A DNA stretch of 5,301 nucleotides from Myxococcales bacterium (GTDB lineage Bacteria > Myxococcota_C > UBA6777): assembly GCA_027005175.1 (NCBI GenBank), contig JALTMC010000126.1:2085-7385 (forward strand), given 5' to 3'. Below are positions 1 through 5,301 of the stretch, piece after piece. Each line of letters begins with the position of its first letter. Position 1 is the first letter of the stretch. Position numbers and translations under genes: made by a program. The notes beneath the pieces were generated by a model that worked only from the letters and a program-made list of their open reading frames with translations, was not told where the DNA came from and ran no database searches.

Positions 1-884
1 ATTTTGCCGTTGCAGTCGTCATCGAGCTTGTTGCCACATATTTCGGGCTTGGGTTGCCGTGCCGTACAACGGGTCCACTTGCCAGCTTTGCATGTCTCTG
101 TTCCTGAACCACAAATAGATTTGCACGCTCGTTGGAGGGACTCATCTGTTTTGCCATTGCAGTTGTTGTCTTTACCATCACAGGTCTCAGGGGAGGGCAA
201 CACTTCTCCTCGGCAGAGACTCCATTGTCCGCTACTGCAAGTTTGTTGGCCGCTGCGACAACTTCCACGCCCCGCTGAACCAGAGGGACCCGAGTAACAA
301 GACCGACTCTCTCCGGTTTTACAGGCTGGCTGTGTGCAGCCTTCGTCTGCTTTGCCATCACAATTATCGTCCAGCCCATTTCCACAGATCTCTTTGGCTC
401 CTGGGCTGCCTGCTTGGGCCGAGCAGACTGTACCATCTTTTGTTGCGTTGCAGATCAGTCTCCCTGTGCGAAGACAAACCCCTTTTCCTACCGTACACTT
501 CTGGTTCAAGGTTGGGTATGTCTCGTCGATCGCGCCATCACAGTTGTTGTCGGAGTTATCACAGATCTCTTTGGTGGGCTTGACCTCTCCCTGACAAGTT
601 CCCCATTTTCCTGCGGAGCAGCTCTTCACTCCAGATTTGCAGGACCCTTTTCCCAAGGTTCCGGCAGGTCCAGTATAACAAGTTGCTGTGACCTTATCAT
701 CGATCTTGCCGTTGCAGTCGTTGTCTTTGTTGTCACAGATCTCTTTGCTTGCTGACCCTGTGCCTATGCATACTTGCCATGCCCCACTTTTGCAGACTTG
801 TGTTCCTTTCCCGCAGGCTCCCCTACAAGATTGGCTGAGGTTCTCATCGACCTGTCCGTCGCAATCGTTGTCGATACCATCACA
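1..884 (-). repeat. Six MopE-like acidic Cys repeats inside the VWA protein
   Basis: Six copies of the motif C-[DG]-x-x-x-[DN]-[DN]-C-[DN]-G begin at protein residues 231, 280, 338, 397, 465 and 513, so the period is 48 to 68 residues. Examples are CDGIDNDCDG, CDNKDNDCNG and CGNGLDDNCDG. The D-x-D-x-D-G core with a following Asp resembles calcium-binding loops of thrombospondin type 3 and MopE-type proteins. Spacers come in types. Those after motifs 1 and 5 are short, with C-x3-C or C-x3-C-like pairs followed by C-K-x-G-x-W. Those after motifs 2 and 4 are long, with C-Y-x-G-P-x-G and later G-x-W-x-x-C-x-G-E. The one after motif 3 is of its own kind. The sixth motif is cut by the window edge, so more repeats may follow. 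Metal binding is inferred from the motif. Confidence 0.85.
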
Positions 885-1574
885 CTGCTCTGCGCTAGCT
901 TGCTTGGCTATTTGCGTCAAAGCATTCTTCAGTTGGGTTCCATTGGTGGCGTGATATCCTTTTTGGGTCCCGCCGGGGTGAGCCCAACTGTCGAGCTCCT
1001 GTTGTGTGATATTTCCACCAAAGCCAAGCGCAAATGTCTTAACATCATAGGTTTTTCCATTGACCACAAGCTTGCGAAGTGCTGTGATCTCTGGAGCGGG
1101 GGAGCCATCATTCGAACCACCATCTGTCAGCAAAAAGGTATATCTCGGTCTCCGTGCCACTGCATCTTTCGCGATATGCTGTTTCCAATACGTTGTGGCC
1201 GCCTGAAATGCATTCCGCATCCTCGCAGGACCTGTTCCTTTGATGGCGAGAATTTTCGCTTTAATACTCGTCGCGTTGTTGTTTGCGATGGCTTCTTTCA
1301 GGTAGGCCGACTTGTTGAAGGTCATCAGCCCAAACCGAAGCCTTCCAGAAAAGGTGTCGATCAAGTTTGATAGCGTTTGCCGAAAGATCTTGTCGTTGTT
1401 GGTGCCACCAGACTCATCGACCAACAGCAATACATCAGCTTTCTGAGAACTTGTACACGTTTGGGCATAGCTTGTTGATGGAGAAAGAAACATTCCAATA
1501 CTGAGGAGAAGGGTTAGGAGGCTTGGGAAGAGAATAGGAAAGACGGAAAAAACTTTGTAAACGCTCTTGCACAT
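1..1574 (-). CDS. Secreted VWA-domain protein with C-terminal MopE-like Cys-rich metal-binding repeats (3' end outside window)
   Basis: The reading frame is open for 524 codons from ATG at 1574 to the left edge, so the C-terminus is missing. The start is supported by AAGGA (1581-1585) six nt upstream. Residues 1-37 form a signal peptide: basic N-end, hydrophobic core about 8-31, likely cleavage after SYA at 37. Residues 46-226 read as a von Willebrand A domain, with strand VLLLVDESGG (48-57), a Thr at 114 in KGTG and the LLTDGGSND segment (148-156). These would make a metal-ion-dependent adhesion site, but the usual D-x-S-x-S is D-E-S-G-G, with Gly at 57. From 231 onward come Cys-rich repeats of the pattern C-D-x-x-D-N-D/N-C-D/N-G. 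The family is typical of secreted or surface proteins in Myxococcota-like bacteria. Ligand binding (protein or metal) is inferred. It is separated from the upstream gene by 243 nt and probably has its own promoter. Confidence 0.9.
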   Translation of the reverse strand, partial: MCKSVYKVFSVFPILFPSLLTLLLSIGMFLSPSTSYAQTCTSSQKADVLLLVDESGGTNNDKIFRQTLSNLIDTFSGRLRFGLMTFNKSAYLKEAIANNNATSIKAKILAIKGTGPARMRNAFQAATTYWKQHIAKDAVARRPRYTFLLTDGGSNDGSPAPEITALRKLVVNGKTYDVKTFALGFGGNITQQELDSWAHPGGTQKGYHATNGTQLKNALTQIAKQASAEQCDGIDNDCDGQVDENLSQSCRGACGKGTQVCKSGAWQVCIGTGSASKEICDNKDNDCNGKIDDKVTATCYTGPAGTLGKGSCKSGVKSCSAGKWGTCQGEVKPTKEICDNSDNNCDGAIDETYPTLNQKCTVGKGVCLRTGRLICNATKDGTVCSAQAGSPGAKEICGNGLDDNCDGKADEGCTQPACKTGESRSCYSGPSGSAGRGSCRSGQQTCSSGQWSLCRGEVLPSPETCDGKDNNCNGKTDESLQRACKSICGSGTETCKAGKWTRCTARQPKPEICGNKLDDDCNGK

Positions 1575-1590
1575 AGATCTTCCTTTGTTA

Positions 1591-1605
1591 CCATCTTTGA
1601 GATGG
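1591..1605 (-). promoter_or_regulatory. Small hairpin next to the VWA gene ribosome-binding site
   Basis: CCATCT and AGATGG pair perfectly (6 bp) around a 3-nt loop. The stem ends 5 nt before the AAGGA ribosome-binding site (1581-1585) of the gene starting at 1574. In the transcript this 5'-leader stem could stabilise the mRNA or influence ribosome access. It has no T-run after it, so it is not a terminator. The function is a guess; the structure is directly visible. Confidence 0.35.
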
Positions 1606-1623
1606 CTGGAAAAGCCGGAGATT

Positions 1624-1731
1624 GTGTTCGATGAGCCGTACAATATTATTCCTCTATACATGCTCCATGCTGCGGACATGTGGGCACTCTTTTTTAGAAG
1701 AATGAATGGCGCGTAACAACTCATCGAACAC
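1624..1731. repeat. 108-bp imperfect palindrome with perfect 12-bp ends in the intergenic gap
   Basis: GTGTTCGATGAG at 1624-1635 is matched exactly, inverted, by CTCATCGAACAC at 1720-1731. Inside, similarity continues imperfectly: attattcctct at 1645-1655 matches the inverse of 1697-1707. The centre carries a further stem (1661-1669 with 1677-1686, one bulge, one G-U) around loop 1670-1676. The whole gap between the gene ending at 1818 and the one starting at 1574 is dominated by this element. It could be a small non-autonomous mobile repeat, an RNA structure in the leader of the VWA gene, or a binding site. I see no clear target-site duplication. The gap must also hold any promoter for the VWA gene. 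An AT-rich TAATAT-like hexamer is present at 1643-1648 (minus strand), but no matching -35 box is evident. Confidence 0.55.
1661..1695 (+). terminator. Possible plus-strand stem-loop with T-run (weak)
   Basis: The stem 1661-1669 / 1677-1686 is followed three bases later by six T at 1690-1695, the layout of an intrinsic terminator read on the plus strand. No plus-strand gene precedes it, so if real it would stop transcripts running antisense through the VWA gene. It may equally be a by-product of the larger palindrome in which it sits. Confidence 0.2.
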
Positions 1732-1817
1732 CTCTCATTGTATAGATGTTGGAACGATGGAAATCTTTTAAATATTTTTTCTCCTTTCTTCTTTTTGTGT
1801 GGGGGGCTTTGGGAAAC

Positions 1818-2759
1818 CTACGGTGTTACGGTTAATGTGAACAATGACGCTTCGAGATCCCGCCCCCCCACCATCAACGATAGGCTCCCCGATCTCTTGC
1901 ATGTTATTTTGATTTTTAATGTGGGTTTGCCTGGTGCTGACGGAGTCGTAATTTTTGTAATCTCTGCTAATCCTGGGTTGGATGTATATCCTAAAAACTT
2001 TTCTTTTGGCTTCCCTAGGAGAGCGAATGTCAGAGTGGGTGTTGTTCCCTCCTTGCAGGTCTGGGGGTGTAGATCTTTGATCTTTGTTTGAGAATTACTG
2101 TTACTTCCTTGTGGCTTTATAAAATAGCACCACTGGTTCGGGGAAGAGATGGTGATCTTTTCTCCTCCCGCCATGAGAGACCCTTGTCGGTGAATGACAA
2201 AGGCAAACTCGCCTTTGCTGTTGGCCGATACCTGAGAGGGACTGAGCTTCCAGCCTGTGGGACCCTGAATACGAAGTCCCTTTTTTGCGGCTTGAGAACC
2301 GAGATCTCCGACCAACAGTGCCCCCCGATTGGGAGAGATCATTGGGACCAACTGCAACTGTTGTGCTGATGCTTTCGTGCATTGGATGGGGGGCTGCTCT
2401 GAAGGAGAGTCTTCCCGCAACGTCTTTTCCGTTGGGGGAGACTCTACTCTTTTCTCTTGTATCTCTGGCTTGGGAGCTTCTTTTTCGATGTTGTCCTTTG
2501 GCTTCCTCTCGGGTCGCTCTGGTGCAAGGGTATCTTTATTCAAGGTACCGCTCTCTTGATCGGGGCTGATACTTGCGCTGCCATCTGAGTTTCGCTTGGA
2601 CCACTCAGGGTCTAGCTGGACTGCGATCGGGGTACAGGAGAGAGGAGAGAGCCATCCAGATAGCACCAGTCCACACCATAATGCTGCCCATACGAACCGA
2701 TTCTTGCGGGAGGTGGTGGTCTTGAAGCTCATCGTCTGCCCATGTGATTGAGGTCGCAT
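1818..2759 (-). CDS. Exported protein of unknown function, disordered linker plus two predicted beta domains
   Basis: This 313-residue protein belongs to no family I recognise. Residues 10-41 look like a signal sequence: TSRKNR, then the hydrophobic stretch FVWAALWCGLVLSGWL. It is followed by LSPLSC with Cys at 42. That could be a lipoprotein cysteine, but the lipobox is poor (Pro at -3), so lipidation is uncertain. Residues about 50-125 are a low-complexity Pro/Glu/Lys/Ser linker, probably spanning the periplasm or reaching the surface. The rest is rich in Gly, Thr and alternating hydrophobics. It divides into about 124-216 (Cys 127 and 211) and 234-313 (Cys 235 and 287), suggesting two beta-sandwich-like domains, each with a possible disulfide. 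The gene begins 10 nt after the FecR gene and is probably co-transcribed with it. The first ATG (2759) lacks a good ribosome-binding site; ATG at 2732 gives a more normal signal peptide and is a real alternative. Confidence 0.8.
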   Translation of the reverse strand: MRPQSHGQTMSFKTTTSRKNRFVWAALWCGLVLSGWLSPLSCTPIAVQLDPEWSKRNSDGSASISPDQESGTLNKDTLAPERPERKPKDNIEKEAPKPEIQEKRVESPPTEKTLREDSPSEQPPIQCTKASAQQLQLVPMISPNRGALLVGDLGSQAAKKGLRIQGPTGWKLSPSQVSANSKGEFAFVIHRQGSLMAGGEKITISSPNQWCYFIKPQGSNSNSQTKIKDLHPQTCKEGTTPTLTFALLGKPKEKFLGYTSNPGLAEITKITTPSAPGKPTLKIKITCKRSGSLSLMVGGRDLEASLFTLTVTP

Positions 2760-2769
2760 TTTGAGGATG

Positions 2770-4056
2770 TTATTTGCATTTTTGCTTGATCCAGAGCTGC
2801 TGGTATCTCTTGGGTGCGATGCGTTTCATCCATAGACAAAAGGGGGCTTGAGAGAACGTCTTTTGGGGGGTAAGTAGTCGCTGTAGCTCCTTGCTGTGAT
2901 AGGAATCACGGGTTTGTTTAATATGTTTTTGGACATACACCAGAGCTTGGGCTTCCGAAGCTGCTTGAGTGACTCGGTGAACGGTTGACCAATAATGGCT
3001 AAACGCTTTGTATGTCGGGTTCAGAGATGAATGGTTTGTAAGGTACTTTTGATACAGTTCAGCACAGTGTTTTGAAACGATAGAGTACGCTTTGCGACAG
3101 GCTTGTGCTGCTTGAAACAAACGCTGGTCTCGGTCTTCTTTTTTCGAAGCGAGCAAGTAGGCTTGCCAACGAAATTTGTAGGATGCAACGAAATGATGGT
3201 GGCGACGTGTCCAGCTGGCTGCAGCTTCCATCCAGTTCTGACGCTCTCCTCGACTGTAGCGTCGGCTCTGTGATATGTCAGACAGATACTGTAGAAGTAA
3301 CTTTGTTTGTTTTCTGCGCTCCATCCATTGCCAGCGTTGGTGTGGCTGGCTTTGCTGTTGTGGAGGCATATCGTACCGCTGAACCTCTCCCGACGAAAAG
3401 TCTACACGGATTCCCTGCCTTGGAAGCAAGTATTGTCTGGTTTGAGTCGCTCCAGATAAGGAGACTTTGCCGCGCCATACTTCGAGCCGCAGCCAGTTTT
3501 TTGTTCGCTCCACTGTGAATTTTGTACCGTGCACAGTGATGCGAAGTTGTTTGACCTGTACCACAAAGGACTTCATGCGAAACGGGATGATATGGAACTT
3601 CACAAAACCCCAATGTAGCTTCACTTTTTGTTTGTCGCTCGGGGGGCTTATGGTGAGCTGTGTTTTTCCTTCAGCCTGGAGCTTCCAGCGGTTGGACACT
3701 CCGATCTTGCCTTGTTTGTCGGCAGGTACTTGAAAGCTGAACTCATCTGACTTGGGAGTTGATGTTTTGCTTGTGAGACGGACAATACCACCTCTCGTTT
3801 GAATTGGATGGGACTGCTTTTGGAGTGGCTTCCAAAAGAAAACAAGAAGTAAGGCCAGGGCTGCACCCGTTGTTGCGAGCAAAGTCCAGTGACGAAGCCG
3901 AAGTTGGATGCTTACAGGTGTGAAAAACTGTTGATCGAGCTTCTTCTTCACACGACGCAGGATGGCGTCTTCTTGTGGGAGGGACCACTCTTCTAGTTTG
4001 TCGAGATCCATCGAGTCAGGATGGTCTGGGATCTCTCTTGTATTGTATTTATTCAT
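2770..4056 (-). CDS. FecR-domain membrane protein, probable anti-sigma factor/sensor
   Basis: A 428-residue protein starting at ATG 4056. An upstream in-frame TTG at 4071 would add five residues, but the ATG has GAGG nine nt upstream (4066-4069). Residues 1-56 are a charged cytoplasmic segment without the H-x3-C-x2-C zinc motif of ZAS anti-sigma factors. Residues 57-75 form a single transmembrane helix (Trp, Leu, Ala-rich). The periplasmic part holds a FecR domain at about 149-200: WGFVKFHI, then ITVHGTKFTVE with the hallmark V-x-G-T-x-F-x-V, then LEVWRGKVSL. A region of about 225 residues follows, rich in Trp, Arg, Lys and Gln and predicted helical; it matches nothing I know and could be a TPR-like or partner-binding domain. 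FecR proteins bind and control a cognate ECF sigma factor across the inner membrane. The gene overlaps the sigma gene by 8 nt (stop TAA at 4051-4049), which points to translational coupling. Confidence 0.88.
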   Translation of the reverse strand: MNKYNTREIPDHPDSMDLDKLEEWSLPQEDAILRRVKKKLDQQFFTPVSIQLRLRHWTLLATTGAALALLLVFFWKPLQKQSHPIQTRGGIVRLTSKTSTPKSDEFSFQVPADKQGKIGVSNRWKLQAEGKTQLTISPPSDKQKVKLHWGFVKFHIIPFRMKSFVVQVKQLRITVHGTKFTVERTKNWLRLEVWRGKVSLSGATQTRQYLLPRQGIRVDFSSGEVQRYDMPPQQQSQPHQRWQWMERRKQTKLLLQYLSDISQSRRYSRGERQNWMEAAASWTRRHHHFVASYKFRWQAYLLASKKEDRDQRLFQAAQACRKAYSIVSKHCAELYQKYLTNHSSLNPTYKAFSHYWSTVHRVTQAASEAQALVYVQKHIKQTRDSYHSKELQRLLTPQKTFSQAPFCLWMKRIAPKRYQQLWIKQKCK

Positions 4057-4636
4057 ACAGAATATCCTCAATGGACAACCCTTGCTTCTGGCTTTCTCTC
4101 TCTAAAAGCAGCCGCAAATCTCGTCTTCCGTGATAGATGCGGGAGACCAAGGTTCCCAAGGGCACTTCCAGGTGTTTCGCTGCATCTTCTTGCGTCCAGC
4201 CCTCTAAATCACACAACACAATCGCGATGCGCTTGTATGGGGTGAGCTTTTGTAACAATTCATGGAGCATGTCGCGAGACTCTCTTTTGACAAACAAAGC
4301 TTCTTGAAGCGGAGGACTTTCAGGCCCTGCGGATTGAAAATCTCCCCATAACCTCTCCTGCAAACTCTGCCATCGATTTCTCTTTCGAAATAAGTTCATG
4401 GCGACGTTGGTCGCGATACGGTTGATCCAAGCTCCCAAACAACCCTCGCCACGGTATTGTTTGATCGAGCCAAGAACCTCCGTAAATACTTGCTGGAGGC
4501 AGTCTTCTGCATCACAGGAGCTTCCTGTCATCCTGTACAGCCTCCGGAGCAGACCGGGAGCATACCGATTGTACAGTTCATCAAAACTATCTTTCTCATT
4601 TGCCCGCAGTTTGGTGACGAGCTGTTGCTCATCCAT
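4049..4636 (-). CDS. ECF-family RNA polymerase sigma factor
   Basis: Starting at ATG 4636 the product is 195 residues, the usual ECF size. Region 2 spans about 17-88: FDELYNRYAPGLLRRLYRMTG, then DAEDCLQQVFTEVL (core-polymerase binding) and AWINRIATNVAMNLFRKR (-10 recognition). Region 4 spans about 124-177, with the helix-turn-helix WTQEDAAKHLEVPLGTLVSR (147-166) that reads the -35 element. There is no region 1.1 or region 3, as expected for ECF factors. A GTG at 4678 would add 14 residues (MRCNIAERGRGHWL), but the ATG has GAGGT nine nt upstream and yields the canonical beginning MDEQQLVTKLRANEKDSFDELY. The gene is followed, with overlap, by the FecR-domain gene, so the FecR protein is the likely regulator. 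The ECF subgroup and target promoter cannot be told by eye. No autoregulatory GGAAC-type promoter is visible upstream on the correct strand. Confidence 0.93.
   Translation of the reverse strand: MDEQQLVTKLRANEKDSFDELYNRYAPGLLRRLYRMTGSSCDAEDCLQQVFTEVLGSIKQYRGEGCLGAWINRIATNVAMNLFRKRNRWQSLQERLWGDFQSAGPESPPLQEALFVKRESRDMLHELLQKLTPYKRIAIVLCDLEGWTQEDAAKHLEVPLGTLVSRIYHGRRDLRLLLERESQKQGLSIEDILYE
4066..4069 (-). promoter_or_regulatory. Ribosome-binding site for the FecR gene
   Basis: GAGG (within TGAGGA) lies inside the last codons of the sigma gene, nine nt before ATG 4056. It is the reason to prefer that ATG over the TTG at 4071, which coincides with the same bases. Confidence 0.55.
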
Positions 4637-4645
4637 CAGCCAATG

Positions 4646-4650
4646 ACCTC
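4646..4650 (-). promoter_or_regulatory. Ribosome-binding site for the sigma factor gene
   Basis: GAGGT sits nine nt before ATG 4636 and favours this start over GTG 4678, whose upstream bases (GAGATAG directly abutting) are too close for a normal site. Confidence 0.5.
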
Positions 4651-4735
4651 TGCCTCTTTCTGCAATGTTGCAACGCACCTATCTCGTTTGTGTAAAGGAA
4701 CAGTCTTTTCTTTTAAACTATTTTTTTATCCTTCT

Positions 4736-5301
4736 TCAGAAGGTGCGAAATTGAACTCCGAGAGACAAGGATACGTACCATAAGCCTGCATGGTAAAGGG
4801 TCTGGTCTCGCCATTGAAATTGGTAAACCTGTGGAAACAGGGAAAGGGCCACTCGCGAAACAAACCACCAACGCCGAGTGACGGGAATATGAAAGCGTAG
4901 GCCCACTGCTCCTCCGTACCGAATCTGACTGCTGGATTGACCTTGCGAGTTGACCCATAGAATCTCTGATACCGCACCGAGCTCCATTTCAAACTGATAC
5001 TTCATCCTCTCCCACAGATGTATCCCCAGCAGAAGACCCGGACGAAAGTGTACAACACCAACAGATTCTAATCCTGGGGGACTACCCAAGAGCCCCTCTA
5101 TGCGTAAAGACAATCGCTTCCACCCAAACTGCACTTGGAGACGACCACTTAACGGAACCCCCGTAGAGCTTCCCAACCCCGCCTGGACACCCGTTTCCAC
5201 ACCAAACCAAAAGGGCGTGCTTGGTTGCTTTTTTACAACACGCCGAATGACTTTGATCCTGCTTCCTTTGCTCCTAACGGCAGAAGCCACTCGTCGCTTC
5301 G
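4736..5301 (-). CDS. Predicted outer-membrane beta-barrel protein, C-terminal part (5' end outside window)
   Basis: The frame is open from the right edge (5301) to TGA at 4738-4736. The GTG at 5290 has no ribosome-binding site that I can see, and no stop occurs between it and the edge, so the true start is probably further right. After a basic, proline-poor stretch (SKGSRIKVIRRVVKK) come about eight amphipathic strands. Examples are FWFGVETGVQAGLG, GRLQVQFGW, LSLRIEGLLG, KYQFEMELGAVSEIL, IRYGGAVGLRFHI and WYVSLSLGVQF. Aromatic girdle residues flank the strands, and the chain ends ...FRTF. A terminal Phe with alternating hydrophobics is the recognition signal used by the BAM machinery, so location in the outer membrane is a good inference. 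Eight strands would fit a small OmpA/OmpW-like barrel. The basic stretch suggests a linker from an unseen N-terminal domain. Function is unknown; it may belong to the signalling operon that follows, 99 nt downstream. Confidence 0.75.
   Translation of the reverse strand, partial: KRRVASAVRSKGSRIKVIRRVVKKQPSTPFWFGVETGVQAGLGSSTGVPLSGRLQVQFGWKRLSLRIEGLLGSPPGLESVGVVHFRPGLLLGIHLWERMKYQFEMELGAVSEILWVNSQGQSSSQIRYGGAVGLRFHIPVTRRWWFVSRVALSLFPQVYQFQWRDQTLYHAGLWYVSLSLGVQFRTF

Noticed and set aside
301-345. Suspected frameshift in the VWA/MopE gene between repeats 4 and 5
   Set aside because: On re-reading the bases the frame continues cleanly through DEGCTQPACKTGESRSC. The apparent shift came from miscopying four bases.
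774-1370. 198-codon open frame on the plus strand
   Set aside because: It lies entirely antisense to the VWA gene, whose signal peptide, domain motifs and repeats are convincing. The plus-strand product has no recognisable features.
1643-1671. Sigma-70-like promoter for the VWA gene (TAATAT)
   Set aside because: The hexamer about 17 nt upstream is AGCATG, unlike TTGACA, so the call cannot be supported.
1738-2091. 117-codon plus-strand frame beginning in the intergenic gap
   Set aside because: It starts at a TTG without a clear ribosome-binding site and is mostly antisense to the exported-protein gene.
2101-2382. 93-codon minus-strand frame overlapping the exported-protein gene
   Set aside because: It is in another frame of the same strand, with no start signal or motif; a shadow of the real gene.
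4690-4720. GGAAC followed by an AT-rich stretch, resembling an ECF -35 element
   Set aside because: It reads on the plus strand, away from the sigma gene, and no plus-strand gene follows. AT-rich sequence alone is not enough to call a promoter.

Overview
The window is a run of bacterial genes all transcribed from the minus strand (right to left). It has moderate GC and no RNA gene, CRISPR array or insertion sequence that I can see. Two features suggest an envelope-rich Gram-negative from the Myxococcota / Bradymonadota / former Deltaproteobacteria sphere. One is a secreted von Willebrand A protein with a tail of Cys-rich 'DNDCDG'-type (MopE-like) metal-binding repeats. The other is an ECF sigma factor paired with a FecR-type protein. 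This is an inference from gene content; no taxonomic marker gene is present.

Layout in transcription order. (1) 5301-4736: C-terminal part of a protein ending in an apparent 8-stranded outer-membrane beta-barrel with a terminal Phe; its beginning lies outside the window. (2) 4636-4049: ECF-family sigma factor. (3) 4056-2770: FecR-domain single-pass membrane protein, the probable anti-sigma/sensor; its ATG lies inside the end of the sigma gene (8-nt overlap). (4) 2759-1818: exported protein with a disordered Pro/Glu/Lys-rich linker and two predicted beta domains, starting 10 nt after the FecR gene. (5) 1817-1575: a 243-nt non-coding gap holding a perfect 12-bp inverted repeat within a longer imperfect palindrome, plus a small hairpin next to a ribosome-binding site. 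(6) 1574-1: exported VWA protein with at least six MopE-like repeats, running off the left edge.

Working model (inference). Sigma factor, FecR protein and the exported beta protein form one translationally tight operon: a cell-surface signalling module in which the FecR protein spans the inner membrane and holds or activates the sigma factor. The barrel gene upstream could be the outer-membrane partner, and the VWA/MopE protein a possible target or adjacent surface component. No TonB-dependent receptor is visible, so this is not a classical iron-citrate Fec locus. The exact signal is unknown.
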